From Carnegiea gigantea (taxonomy: Eukaryota; Streptophyta; Magnoliopsida; Caryophyllales; Cactaceae), in contig JAKOGI010000524.1 of NCBI GenBank assembly GCA_029747015.1, positions 124,001 through 188,000 of the forward strand: a stretch of 64,000 nt of DNA, given 5' to 3'. Shown here piece after piece: positions 35,894 to 49,186 of this stretch. Below the pieces are notes generated by a model that was not told where the DNA came from, searched no databases, and worked only from the letters and a program-made list of their open reading frames with translations. Positions within the stretch are counted from its first letter, which is position 1. Each line of letters starts with the position of its first letter. The position numbers and the translations under genes were made by a program.

Positions 35894-36701
35894 TCTACTT
35901 ATTTCACTGATCAGCCTAATTGTATTATCTTCTTTAAACTCTTCTTTAGTGGATGAAGATCCTTCTTCTCAACGTAACCTTGTACTCATACTTCTTAATA
36001 ATTGGGGTTTTATGGTGATTTTATCTTCCTCATTAATTTTTATTATATTTTTCTTATTGATCTTTGTAGGGTTGGCAAAGTTAAGTATCCATGATCGATC
36101 TATTTTTATCTCCTGTGGATTGGACTTGATCCTTAGAATCTTTCGCATGGGGGTAGGACTTTCGAATTTTCTGCCTCTATCATTGTCACCTTAATCTTAG
36201 GGTCTATCATATTATCTAACTTGTAGATAATTTTTCAAAATATTCTTAAAGGATATGCTCATCTTTTCATGTCCATCCCAACTGTTTTTATCTTAAGGGA
36301 TAAGAAGTTTTTAGCAAATTCATCTTTTAGACTCACGTAATATCCAGGTCGACAGTTGAAACCTACTGACCCATTACATAAATTGGTTTTTATCCCTATA
36401 ATTATCTGATTATTAAATTTGATGTGCCTAATATCACAGAGTAAAGCGTGAAGATCAATATCTTTACAATAATATTGTAGTGGAGTGATCTGAATTTGGA
36501 CACTTTCGAATGGATATACATATACTTTTGATCCTTGTTATGCTTAAGGATATTCTTCCAATTAATAAGATTAACTTCTTCAACGTCTTACTCAGAATCC
36601 TTTTTCTCAAGATCTCCTCCCATCATTTCACATACGTATTTGTTTTTTATTTGAAAGATGAATTTTTTATAGATCATGTCTTTTTCGATTACGGAAAGAA
36701 C

Positions 36702-38278
36702 TCAATCTCCTTTGACTTCTTCATGATCATTCTCTATAACAAACTTTTCTCCTTGGAGATCACCAAGGCTAACTGAGCTACTTTCCATCATAAGGCTTAT
36801 TTCTTTATAATCACTTTCTTCATATTCATTGTCCTCTACAATTTTAATAATTCCTTTGTTGTTACCGAAGGTTTGGTCTAATGTCTCATCTTCACTAAAC
36901 TCAACATAATTTAGGCTTTCCAACGTTTCAATAAGTTTGTTATTCTTTCTATTTTTGCATTCATTAGCGTAATGTCCTACTTCTCCACATGCTCAACATG
37001 TGCAATTGTTTTTTCCTGTTGGGCAATAAGCAACTTTCCTGAAAAATCTACGTTTTTTAGGACTGGGTTTGTTGTAATATTTTCTTCTATATTTTTCGTT
37101 TCTTTTCTTGTTAAAGCTCTTTTTCTTATAAAATTTTCTTTTTCTTCTTATCTCAGGTTCTTTCCCCAATTAGTGAGGTGAATCCCAGCAAGTCAAGAAG
37201 TGCTTCTTAATCTTCTTTTACTTTCGAAGATCAAGACATTGTTCATTGACCCATTTTCGCAAATAGGAAATTCTTGAAGCAATGGTGTCAACAACATCTG
37301 TTCATTCAAAACATGCCATGTATTTTTTATTAATTATAAAACTTATAGGATATGACAACTTGTCGTAGAATATGCCATGATTTGTTTCATTATGCCCAAT
37401 TTTGTAATAATATTGACTGAATTCTACAATATAATTTTCTATGTATCTCATATCCCATATTTCTATGTTGTTAATTTTTCTTTGCCATTCTCGTACTTTT
37501 TCTTCAGAATCAATTTTAACTCCGATGAATTCAGTTTCAATTTCTTTACACAGACTTCTGAACATAGCAACTGGTGTTTCCATCATTCTTAATGTATTTT
37601 TACCATCTTCACTTAATGAATCATACTAGTCAGCTACAGTGTCAGAGAAACTATGCTCGATATAGTTTAGGAAGTTTGCCGAAGTCCATGTAGTATTTAG
37701 ATTTAAGACACTGTTCATTCCTCTTTTCCAGTGCTCAAATATTTCTTTCCTATTACGGACTCTATCAATGTTTAAGATATATCCAATTTGGCTGATTGAG
37801 GTAAGGCCAATCTCTTCATGGGTCGTGAATTTCCTTGGGATAAATCCGAAGGAAAATTGCTTGTACGTCCTGTAGGAATATGCCTAGGTCCTAGGAAATG
37901 AGTGTTTCTTCTGGATGGTTCACTAAATTCTTCAGGTTTAGGAATGACATTCTTAACGAGATTAGTTTCTGTTTCATATAAGTCAATTTCTTCTCCAATC
38001 TCATTGATTTCATTTTCATTAGTCATTTTACCGTAATTCTTATCAAGTTTTCTTCTAATTTCTTCTAATGATAAAATATTGAGATCTTCTAGTTTAATCA
38101 GATTCATCTGCTGATATATTTCTTCTTCTAATTGGACATTATTGGTCTCTTCATTAGCATCAGATAAAACGTCATGTTTATCATTAATTGCGCTCATAAT
38201 TTTGTTTAGTTCTTCTGGATTTTGTTCTTCATTGAACATTTTTTGTAGTTCTTCAAGAGTATATTGTCCATACTCCAT
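36702..38278 (-). pseudogene. Viral coat-protein region with zinc knuckle, broken
   Basis: An acidic N-terminal frame (38278-37772) with a predicted coiled-coil character (Glu/Asn/Ile-rich) is followed by the coat core (about 37760-37302) with several stops, then a CxC-type zinc knuckle at 37006-36955 that keeps its His and Cys residues but has a stop at the usual Trp position, then an acidic tail (36923-36702). The order core, knuckle, acidic tail is that of pararetroviral coat proteins. Confidence 0.8.
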
Positions 38279-38370
38279 CTTCTTTTTCTTTGTTTTCCAT
38301 AGATTTTACACCAGATTGTTCTCCTATTTCTTTTTGGATTTTTATCTCTTGCACAGGAAATAGATTCTTA

Positions 38371-41340
38371 TTTTTTGAGTTTTGAAAATAATATTTATGC
38401 TAAGAGTAGCTTTTTCACTATGTCTAACTTCGTTAATAAGAAAAAGATGGACAACAGTTAATAGATTCTTAAGATATATGATAAAAAGCAGCATAGAACT
38501 GCACAAGACTGCTCAGAAGAAAAGCCCGGCCAGAACCACACCACATGTGCAAATTTCCCTGCATGCAGCTCATCCGTGATAACTTCTTCGAATTTGTATG
38601 AATAGCAGACCAACAACTAAGTGAGGATGCTCCCTCAAGCATGAGAAATTATAGAAACCATTTGTAGCTTAGTTTCAATAATTTACATATAACATATGGC
38701 AGCCCAAGGAGATGAAGATGCACATGACTGCCTGTCATTCCCTTCAAGATTAGTGATGATTACCAATTTGTATATATTATCACAAGTTCAAAACAGTGTC
38801 AATTTCTAATTCTCATCAAAGGCATCTATGATACAATGGTGGAAGTCCCTAATCGATTAGAACAGTTTCTTGTGGAGAGGACAAGGCATAATGCTCACAA
38901 TTAGAATATTCATGCACGATACCAGCATAATCCAGATTTTATAAAAAGGAACTATTTCTTTTATTTCTCCAACAATGCACTTTTACATCCACTTTCTAGA
39001 GAGCTTAAAAGGCAAACCCTGAACGACTTCTTCAGCTTGTATTATAGTAGACTAAAGCACAATGCCTCTAAAAGGTCCTACGCTTCCTCTTGATGGAATG
39101 GTAGGCAGTCAAAGGTTGTTAGTCCAGAGTCTAATGAAACCGACATCTTACAGATTAAGCATGTTATGGTGAAGGCTGCTTAGTCGGACGCTCCCCCCCC
39201 CCCCCCCGGCCCCCCAATGAGGGCCTCCAAATATGGACATGGAATTCAATTTGGATTTGAAAAATGAACTTATTTTTCAATAGATGAACAATAAATTGTC
39301 AAATGAGTCTAGATATGTTCAATACAAAGGGACCACTATAAAAACATTTATAAAAAGGATACTGAAACTTTAGGGTGAAGTATTGACACATTGTGTACAG
39401 AAGGAGGCAGGCTTGGCCCCAAGCAGCATTTATCTCATCCCATTCAACCTGCAAATGGATACAAAGTGAATGCTAATTTAAAACACTAATACAGAGCCGG
39501 CAGAAAAATAGGAAAAGAAAACGATAAGGAACACTGAATTAGATCAGATCGCAGACAGTGTTTCGGCAAACAAATTAAAACATTGGAACATGACGATTCT
39601 AAATTCAACACAAACCACATTCACAGGAACAGACAGTGCATAACCTACTATACATCATACCACAGTGCCCTGCTACAAGAGGAAGCTGCCTCCCTTTGAC
39701 ACAACCAGCTGCAAATAACACATGACAGCTATGAACGGGTCAGGACAGAAAATACAATGAGAATGCTAGGCATCAGGGCAAAAAATATAAATATAATGAG
39801 ACTCATCAAGGCAAATCACTTCTTCAAATTTCTTGTGATCTTGCTGTCATGGATACCACATTGCAACTCCATACACTCTAAATATAATGAGAATGCTAGG
39901 CATCATGGTGAAAAATGAGATACTGTGAACATGAGGAGAGATATCCAAAATCATTTGCCATTTCTCCCACACGAGTATCTCGACGTGCAACGGGGCCCAA
40001 TCCATGTATTCAAGATTAGTAATCTGATCCATCCAAAGATTAGCAAACATACTCAAAAACAAGTGTATGCAATTGTACTGATCAAGATAAAATGTCCCTG
40101 CAACTGAAAAAGACACACCTTGAATGCAGACAACTGTTTGAATGATTAAGCTCCTGTGGTAAAACAAAAAACCATAAGTTCTATTTGCCAAGAGGCCCAA
40201 GACAGTTCAGGAGGAGGAGAACGCAGATGAAAACAGATGGAAAAGTCCAGCTAATGAAGTCAAGACATAACAGCAAATATCGAAAAGCAGTAATGAGAAA
40301 CAAGATAGAAGAAAGAAGAGAAATGCAGAAAGAGCTGCAACTTGGAATGGGATCAACCTGTATGCCTCGTGTATAGAATGCCGGATTGCCCCCATCAATT
40401 AGTGGAATATGGGCTCTTTCCTCGATTGCTCACAGTGAAGACAAGACAAAGAGACAAATGAGCAATTATATTCTCAATATAAGTCCCTATAAGCCACATA
40501 ACATATTCACAGGAACAAGCGGTCACCCCCCCCCCCAAAAAAAAAAAAAAAAAAAAAAAAAAACAGCAACAAATACAACATGCAGCAGAATACAACATTG
40601 CAACAGAATACCTTGTCGGCTCGGAACCGTCATCTCGTTAGAATTCGCTCTCAGTGACTAAGAGTTTGGTTTGTTTAAAACCCCCCCCCCCAAAAAAAAA
40701 AAAACAAAAAAATACACAGCACATACAACATGCAACAGAATACCTTGTTGTAAAGTCGGAAATGCCGTCCTCCAGGTGAGAAGTGTTTTCTCATGACTGT
40801 CTTGATCTCAAAGCAGTTTGGTTTTGTAATTTATGCGATTAGCTCTCACCAATGGCAGGGAACCCCGGTGGCTTCTATCACTGATGAATGAGATGACTTC
40901 ACATAAGGCTTTAGATAATACAACATCATTATCAGGGAACCTGTCATCAGGCATTCACATTAGATGCATTCGCTACGTCAGTTGTCAGTATTAGAGTGTA
41001 GAACTATGTTAATGCCCAGAAGTTGTTTCCCACGTGTGAAGACTAAAACCAGAGCAGTTTCCTTGTCATTTGACACTTCAGTTTTATATATCCTAATGTC
41101 AATGTACGTGGTACACAAAGATCCAGGCATGTTTGAGCAAACTCGCTCAGATCAAAATGTTGAACCACAGTAAGTGTTTAATTCACAGGCTTCACCAGTT
41201 TAAGTTTCGGGTTCAAAAAATCAACAGCATTCATATTCTAGGTTGGAGTACTCACGTCATCGTGGTTGGAAGCATGCACCGATTTTGAGCTTGAGCCTTG
41301 GTGAGTGGTTTAAATAAAAGGGAATAATAAGCATCTCAAG
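38371..41340. other. Spacer without recognised genes, poly-C/poly-A tracts
   Basis: No coding region with family resemblance. A duplicated stretch (ATGAGAATGCTAGGCATCA at about 39758 and 39886) and composite C-run/A-run tracts at 39191-39216, 40526-40563 and 40681-40703 are present; the last two sit in a local duplication (ACAACATGCAACAGAATACC-like text follows both). Confidence 0.5.
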
Positions 41341-41369
41341 TAGGTGAATATCCAGAAAAATGCTTCAGG

Positions 41370-42654
41370 AACTCACCCAAGCTATAACAACATCCTTGGG
41401 CCTTGGCTTTTCCATATATTTCCCGCCTGATAAAGACGAAAAAGCAACCAATCATACAAGCTGGATCATAAGTAATCACATAACAAAAGGTCTTCACGCA
41501 TATTACCAATAAGAAACCACGTGTAATTTGCCTGATCACGAAAGCGAGCGACTGTAACTTCATTCAATGAAGGAAGTGATCTTATACACACACAGCAGCG
41601 GTCAACCAAAGTGAACGACTGGGACAAGCATCTGACAACTTGTTTATACTTCAACCTCATCACAAGATCTCTCACCAAATATTCCTCATGTTTTCTCTTA
41701 ATGATGGCAAGACCTGATTGGCTGATTAAAAGTAAAACGGAGACAGGACAAAAGAACAACATCAATATCAGAGACAAAAACCAACCTAGTATCACCAATC
41801 TGTTTTGGGTGAGGGAGGGGGGGAACAAAAGGGAGTGATCAGCATCTACCACGGGCAAGTAACCAGAAAAATTCTTCAACCAAGCACTCACCAAAGCTAT
41901 AACAACATCCTTAGACCTTAGCCTTCCCAGATATTTCCCAATAAACCTGATAACAAAGAAAAAGTCACCAGTTATTCAAACTGATGGAGGCCTGAGCAAA
42001 CACAAGAAAGGAAAGATATCTCACATCATAAAGTACCAGAATCAAGTAAATCATAAATGATCGAATAACCAAAGATCTAGCACGCATGACCGAACTAATA
42101 CTAGAATCCAGTATGTATGATCAGACTACGAGAATTCTGAAGTAATTGTTTAAATATAAATTTAACAATAGTCATAAAAATGAAATTACAAAGCTAATAC
42201 AATCAAGGGAATTGTCCTTGACGGGCCTTCATGACTTGAAAGCGATGCATAATATAATCATTTGATAATCATTCAAAAAAATCATCCTCAAAATAAAGTA
42301 ATGCGTATTTAAAAACTCAAAGCAAGTAATAACAGTATCATTTAAAAGTTCATCTAATATTCTGTTGTGCAAATTGATCATGACAATTGACAGGTGATTT
42401 AAGCAATTGGAATTAATCAATCAAATGCTAAACAATTGAAAATTTGACAAACAGAAGCTGTGTGGCTTGACCCTGTGTGAGCCCACTATAGGTCCACCCC
42501 TGAAAATGATGGCAGTTACTCGTAGTAGTTCATATAGTCCTCAGAGCTGAATGGAGGCCGTGACAAGCCATCCACAATCCTCTTCAGCTTTGCAATGCCC
42601 TTCAGCCATGATCTCCCGTCCTTCCACCAGCTCTATAACCTTGCAATCATCCAT
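41370..42654 (-). pseudogene. CUL1-like cullin N-terminal fragment, rearranged copy
   Basis: A first exon runs from an ATG at 42654 (KVIELVEGREIMAEG, then after a frame slip AKLKRIVDGLS and PPFSSEDYMNYYE to about 42518), matching the start of plant CUL1. Downstream, a middle exon (about 41715-41530; YLVRDLVMRLKYKQVV, SLPSLNEVTVARFRD) has a frameshift at its start. The small exon meaning EIYGKAKA appears twice, once on each side of the middle exon (about 41945-41890 and 41430-41375), so exon order is scrambled by a partial duplication. Not translatable as one protein. Confidence 0.78.
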
Positions 42655-45600
42655 TTCTGTGCCTAATTTACCAACTCAACTATTACTAGATTGTGTTTAA
42701 ATACGCTCACTCACAAGAATCACGATAACAACTCAGCGAACGACACAAAGATTCGCAAATAATCATGAACTAAATCCAAACATAAAAAATGTAATCTTTC
42801 CAGCTTTCTTCTTCGATTTCTACAATACACAATGAGTCATTGAACAGAACATGTAAACCCTAAACTTAGACACGAAATTAAAACACCAACGCATTGATTA
42901 TATCAAGTATCAGCGACACTGATCAATGACAAGAACAAAACCGCGAAATTCTTCAATAATAATGCTCGAGACATGACGAAAATCATGAATACAAGAATAA
43001 GCGTCATGATAATGGTGCTCCCCCCCCCCCCCCCCAAAAAAAAAGTCATGACAATGTTGATAATTCTAAAGTGTCTTTTACGTAAGCAAGACTCAATTAG
43101 TCCGGAACTTGATCAACTTCTTATTTGTTTTAGATATTTGGTGAAGGATTGAAAAGTAAAACTGGATGTTGGAAAATTAAGAGTCGATTTAAATGTGTGG
43201 GATCTTGAGAAAGACTCACTGTTTTAAGAACCATAAGATTTGATAATCGCGTCCTTAATGATCTTAGATTAACAGACAAAAATCCTTGAGAAATGGTAGT
43301 TGATTAGGTTTAAGAACTTTATTTCACCATGAAAGAGGAGTTTTGACAATTTGATTATCGATTTTGGAATTACCCATCTAAAGAAGAGAGACTTGATTAA
43401 TTCTTGAGTTAGAAAATTACTTGATTTGATTAAATTCCTTGGTTATTTACCTGTTATATTAGATAAGGAGCATAGTTCAATTTTCATTCGCAAATTTTGA
43501 TTCACTTAGCCTATCTAAAGGGAATATAACCCGGTAACCTGACCTAATCACTCTGGGGCCAACCTTTAATTGATGCAACGCCACTATGCACTTGCAACCC
43601 TATCAAACAATTATATTGTAGGCTTAAATTCATGAATTTGCTAATGTAGCGGAATTTGGACCACGAAAGTTTTATTATTTTTTTTTCATGTTAGTTTGGA
43701 GCTCTAGGTATATAGACCTAGTCTATATATTGATTATTGTTTTACAGGTTATGTGAGCTTCAATGAGAGACGTAATGAGTTTTTATCCAAAATGACCGCA
43801 AAGTTTTGCAAAAAATTTCAAAATTATTACATAATTTTTTTAGTCAAATGTTATTAAATTTGTTCAATGCCAATTAAGAATGCCCCTCAACTTTTTAAAA
43901 AGGCTCAGAAAAATGACTGCTATTATGATATTTTTTTTATTGGTTTAAACAATTTCCGTTGTGATTGTACTTATAAAATAATAGGTGTCATTTTTCAAAA
44001 GGCCAGTGATCATTTGGACAAGGGTTGGAGGATTTGTAAGTGGATCTTGATGTGGGAGAGGCATAGAGAGATGAGTGAAGATGCTTTTCATGATTTTTAC
44101 AACTTTCCCTGGACAATGCCACACAAAAATGCACAATCAGCGTCAATCTCTTCTAAAAATACATGTCATGACGAAGAATTATAATCCATCTTCATCATAA
44201 TGTTTGCGCTTTGGACAACATCACCAGGACTCATCCAGGAACCTGAATTCTCTAAATTTGAGAATTCGAAACTCTCGCCATTATAGACAGTAACATAATC
44301 GCATACAGACAGCTAATTACATTGTCAGGTTAATTACATTACACCCCACTACCATACACTATATTCAACCAAAAGCCACAACCATAAAACCCTCACAAGC
44401 CTTGAAGTTTCTCCAACTAAGAGACCAATGAAACCCTTTTGCGTCCAAAACTTGGGGGCCATACAACCTGTAACCACCACCTTAGTCTCAGCCAGAATTC
44501 ACCATGAACTAGACCAAAAACCAAAGACGCGACTTTAGAACCCCGTCCTTCTACGCTTAGGGCACGGTACTAGGCCGGCTTCCAACAGTGTCACCCTTCG
44601 AGCATGGGTCATGCCCTCTTCTAGCTCCTTCTGAGGAAGGATGGAACAATCCACGTTGGATGCGATGCTCTCCTCTTGGATCGTAGATTTGACATTCTCA
44701 CTCGTGTGGTCATCATTTTACCGGCTGGTTTCTTGGCAGACCTTTCCATCTGTAACACCAGAAAACATTAGCGAGTGGAACCTCAAATCACAAATCATGA
44801 GAATTTTCCACAGCAACAGCACCAAGGATTCACTGAAGCCTGGAAGGCAACATAACTATTAACATCATTATTCAACACTTTCAGAGAGAAGAGACCTCAA
44901 AGACATATGTCAATAATGTGGATAGCTATTTTTTGTGGTGGCGGGGGGGTTGTAATTAGCCTTTTGTAAGATGCTTTTTAAGCATCCTCTCTCGTACCTA
45001 TTGATGGAGACCATCATGAACAAGCTCCAAGTATGCAACCAGCAAGCCCACACATCCATTCAAGCCCCAAGGAAGTCAAGAACATTCATGCCTTGGTCAA
45101 GAACACCTTGGAGCACTCGGACAGAATCTGGGCAGATTCAACCGGAAATTGGCCCGGTTTTGTGCATCTTTTGGGACTTGAAGGTGAGGGGATGATTGAC
45201 TACTTTGCCCCCTCTCTTTAAGTTTAAGATGTTAGGAATCCAATAAAACAAGTTGCAAAGGATTTGGAGGTCATTTGGTCAGTCAAACAGCAAGTTCTTT
45301 CCAACACTGCAGGCTGGGCGCTAATCCAGCATTGTCGGAATTAAGAAGAGATTTGGACCACCAACTTAAGTCCATTCTTTCTGAAATTTTATAGCATGGA
45401 AGGGGACATTAATATTTATCAGACCATGGGTTCAAATCCCATCCAAAGCACCCCTTTGTGTTGGTTTTACCCAGCCAAAAGGACAAGCAAAACACCCTTT
45501 TATCCGGTTACTCCCTAAGCGGTACAAAGGGGTTTGTTTCTTGGGTTTTGCTTCATCCACTTGCTGAGTTGACTCATTTTGCTGCATTTTAGGACCTTTG

Positions 45601-46263
45601 TAAGCTTGACACCTCATTTGGGAGGCATCATGAGCCCTAATGAGGCAGATTAAGCTAGTTAGTGAGGTGTTAAGCTAGTAATGACCGATTGGATGTATAA
45701 ACTCTTCCCCATGTGTACTTACTTTGTTTTTGCTGCATGGGAGAGGTGAAACTCTCGGCCAAAGGAGTTAAAAACCAGCCTTGGCTATTACTGCAGCCAA
45801 GGACTGAGATTACGACATTTCTTGAGTAATCGGACACTGATCTCCCCTTGCAGTCTACAGATTTAAAATATAAGAATCATTAAATAAAAAAAAAAAAGAA
45901 GCTCAAAATGCACATTCATTTGGAAACCCCGTCAAAGAAGGCATCGCTGAAAAATAATGACCGAGCATAGAGACTATTAATGCAGCCAAAGACTTCAGCA
46001 GTAAACCGTCACCACAGATTTTTTGAAAAGTTAAGGAACTCAGCGAGTAATAATGTATCTGAAGTTTCAAGTAATGAACTGTACATCCTTATGCAGAATT
46101 TTCTGCAATCTAAGTTATCTAACTGAAGGTGACGTGGAGATCGATGATCAACTGAACTAACCATATTACTACATACAAGTAACCAAAACATAGGAGCATA
46201 TTAAATCGTTGTTTGTGTATCAGAGGAAATAAGCATCAGAATGAAGTAAGGGAGTTACGTGTA
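42655..46263. other. Spacer with possible unrecognised exons
   Basis: Mostly AT-rich with no clear gene. A C-run/A-run is at 43020-43044. 45000-45860 has a different, more balanced composition and contains a B-box-like GGTTCAAATCC at 45429; it may be degraded retroelement sequence. A minus-strand frame around 44640-44530 ending PKRRRTGF and one at 44330-44182 (separate entry) look more protein-like than the rest. Confidence 0.4.
44182..44330 (-). pseudogene. Possible terminal exon of an unrecognised gene
   Basis: Minus-strand frame opens after a TTAG that could act as a splice acceptor and reads about 48 residues to a TGA (CDYVTVYNGESFEF, then ENSGSWMSPGDVV, then MMKMDYNSSS). The amino-acid composition is balanced and unlike random AT-rich translation. 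I do not recognise the family and cannot find a convincing upstream exon, so it may be a gene fragment carried here by a transposon. Confidence 0.3.
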
Positions 46264-46389
46264 CAGCTGCATCTATTCTTCAGAGTTGAATGGCGGCTCC
46301 AGTCCATTCTGAATCCTCTTGTACTTCGCAACGCTCTTCTCGACAGCATCACATCCTTCATCCGGCTCCATGACCTTGGGGTCTTTCAT
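46264..46389 (-). pseudogene. Lone CUL1-like first exon
   Basis: From an ATG at 46389 the frame gives KDPKVMEPDEGCDAVEKSV, AKYKRIQNGLEPPFNSEE and then a stop where cullins continue with the hydrophobic YMxLYT stretch, which follows immediately (MQLYT). It corresponds to the first exon of CUL1 but no adjacent second exon is visible on the minus strand, where unrelated sequence continues. Confidence 0.72.
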
Positions 46390-46603
46390 TTCAGGTCCCA
46401 GCTGATCGACTCAACTGTTGCACAAAGACAGCAACTCAATTGTGTTCAGAACTGCTCGCTCAGAAAAATCATCACGGTAAAACATCATAACAAGCCCCTA
46501 TCATATAGTTCCACAATCAATTATGATAAATTAATCATAATCCATCCCAGGCTAAAACTAAACACGACACATATAGAGCAGTTCGTAGGTTGTCAATAGA
46601 CAG

Positions 46604-49135
46604 TGTTGGATATTTTCGAGTGTGAAATAATGCTGCGAATATACGACTATCGTCGCAGTACTTGAGAGTCGTCTCCTCAGGGATAAGAATGAGATTATGG
46701 TCTCTTAGTCTTAAATCGACCTAACTAACTAATTTACCAAGTTAATGAAACCATATTTATATCCACAAAAGCAATTAAGATGAATTTAAAGTCAATGAAC
46801 AGCCGTAAAGTTTCCCTACTACTGCCTGACATCTAATAAAATCAACTCTTGTCAAATGAAAATCAATCCAGCACTAGCACAACCCAAATGAGGGCTATAA
46901 GATTAAAACAGAGAAATAATCAATAGAGACAGGCAGAGGGGAACAGGATAGGCCTAAGCTTATTTCTAGCTAATGATAACAAAATAGCAAATATTAAGAG
47001 AACTAGATGATAATTAAAAGCAATTAACATTAAACTAGAAACGAGAAAACCCAAAAGACCAGACTTAGGAAGGGGGAAAATAGAATACCTTCAATGAAAG
47101 GGGCAAAACAACAACTAAAACTCAAGTACAAAATTAGTTGAACCTTAATGTAACGCCCCCAATAGCTAACACTGGATTATCCTCACTTAAGCACCTGTTT
47201 ACTATTGGTTTGCAGCGGAAGCCTTTGGTTGGGGCCATTACCGCCGTTCCGTAATAAAACAAGGCTGCTTGATTTACTGAACTTATGGAGACATAAATAA
47301 ATATCGGCCCATTCATGTAGCTCATAACAAACGTGACAACTTAACGTTCCAATGCTAAACGTTATCAACCCCCAAAGTTTCGGAAGTATAACTATAAGCG
47401 ATTCTCTGCCTACTATCACTGTGAGCCTTTGAATAGTTAACACCCAATAAAAACTGCAACTCTCGTTCACTTCCTGCTGCCTTCTGGCTTGCCAAGAGGA
47501 AGAATTTTCATAGATCTCTCACCTAAAATAGAAAACATAAAAACATTCGAATGATGAGCCGAAGCTCAGCACGTACATTCCTATGCAGTAAAATAAGTTT
47601 TGTAAGCAAGTAATTAGGCGCCCGTATTTCAAAATACTTTGTTTTGCAAACAGGAGAGAGAGCATGTATAAGTAAAATTGATTTGCTGATTATTATCTGG
47701 AAGTGGACCCCTTGTTCGATGTATGTCTTGAAACGATCATACTTTAGTTGCTCAACCCCCAGGCTAATCGAGAAGCCTGAGTTAACACCGCGCGTGGGTA
47801 TAATGATGAGCATAAGCCCTGATGATTGGTCATTGGGTGGGGCCACTTGTTTATGTGACAAAACATTGAAAAAATTGGTTCATTAAATGTATCTTGTATT
47901 AATTTTTATTGCTGAGAAACATGTGAGTTTTCGAAGAGCACAGGCAATGTACGTACCTGGTCTTTGAGATTCTCTCTCCTTTATAGTAGAGAACATACAT
48001 TGGCAGCTTGAAGCAACGGAGGTGGCATCATTCCTGTTTAAATATGTAATTCTTGCGATTAGTGCAAGATTAAGAAGTTTTTGTCAAACTGTCCGGTTGG
48101 TTAAATAATTACTATTAGCGTAACAATTATTATTAACTTAATTTGATTCCAATTTATTCTTGTTCTCATTCTCCTCTTTAATACTCTTACAGCTCAGTTA
48201 GTGAGTGTTATAAAAGTGTAATAGGGAGACTCGACGCATGTTTATTAATAGCGATGTCATCACCCTCACCATTCGAATTATTGATACAAGCTTATTACTA
48301 TTCATATTTCGTTGCATAGCTAGTAATAACAACATCATGAATAATTATTATTATTATAATTGGGGATTTGTTATCGTTATTAGCCACAGCTGTAGGTTAG
48401 ACAAACTGGTCAGGACGTGATTTGGTGACGATATTTGGCTTTGGTACAATCCGAGGGCATTTTTAACGCGTCCAACCCTATTTTCAAGAAACATTCGTAG
48501 CCTTGATACTACTGTAAACTTAACCCCCTCTTCCTTTCAAATTTTAATTAAAACCATACTTTTCCTCAATTCTCCACCCTTCTAGCTACAGCATGTTCCT
48601 AGCCACCCCTTTAACCAGGTTGGGTAATCACCCCCTATTACCACCAAGTTAGAAACCATTTAATTACCTTCATTTCATAACCTATAGTCACACAATAAAC
48701 TTTTTGAAACGCTAACAAGGCAACATAATTAAAATGAATGCCATTAAAGCAAATATTGTCCAAAACTCCTAACCACCATGTCCGTGAGTACACTTATCTC
48801 CAACATGTGAATAATTCCATTAATTTCATTCACATTTTCATTTGGCCACTAGGTTCAAGGTACGCTTAGACACATTGCCCTTATACATATATACATGTAT
48901 GTCTGTTTAATTATCACTTACTCATTTGAACACTAATAGCTCAATATAATTAAATTAAACTCCATCACGTCATAAACCCCAATTTCCATATGCATGATGG
49001 TATCGCACATATATGTACTCCCCCAAGTTTTCCGACAAATGTCACTAAAATTTCATTTGAAGTCGACACAATTATATTTAAATTTCATTCAAGCTTCTAA
49101 TCTTAAACATTAAGCCTATGACCTCGACTCACCCA

Positions 49136-49186
<51 letters not shown>

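Larger units (their letters stand above)
32340..38370 (-). mobile_element. Endogenous pararetrovirus (Caulimoviridae), decayed
   Basis: About 6 kb on the minus strand carries, in genome order, a coat-protein region with zinc knuckle, an aspartic protease, reverse transcriptase, RNase H, a further downstream region and a 35S-like promoter with its polyadenylation signal. Family members are 7-8 kb circles, so part (no movement-protein region recognised) is missing. Many stops and frameshifts in every region, including an altered protease active site, make it incapable of producing virus. There are no LTRs, as expected for passively integrated viral DNA. The genus cannot be assigned by eye. Confidence 0.88.

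Noticed and set aside
45400..45470. SINE with B-box GGTTCAAATCC
   Set aside because: The A-box is poor, and no tail or target duplication could be found.
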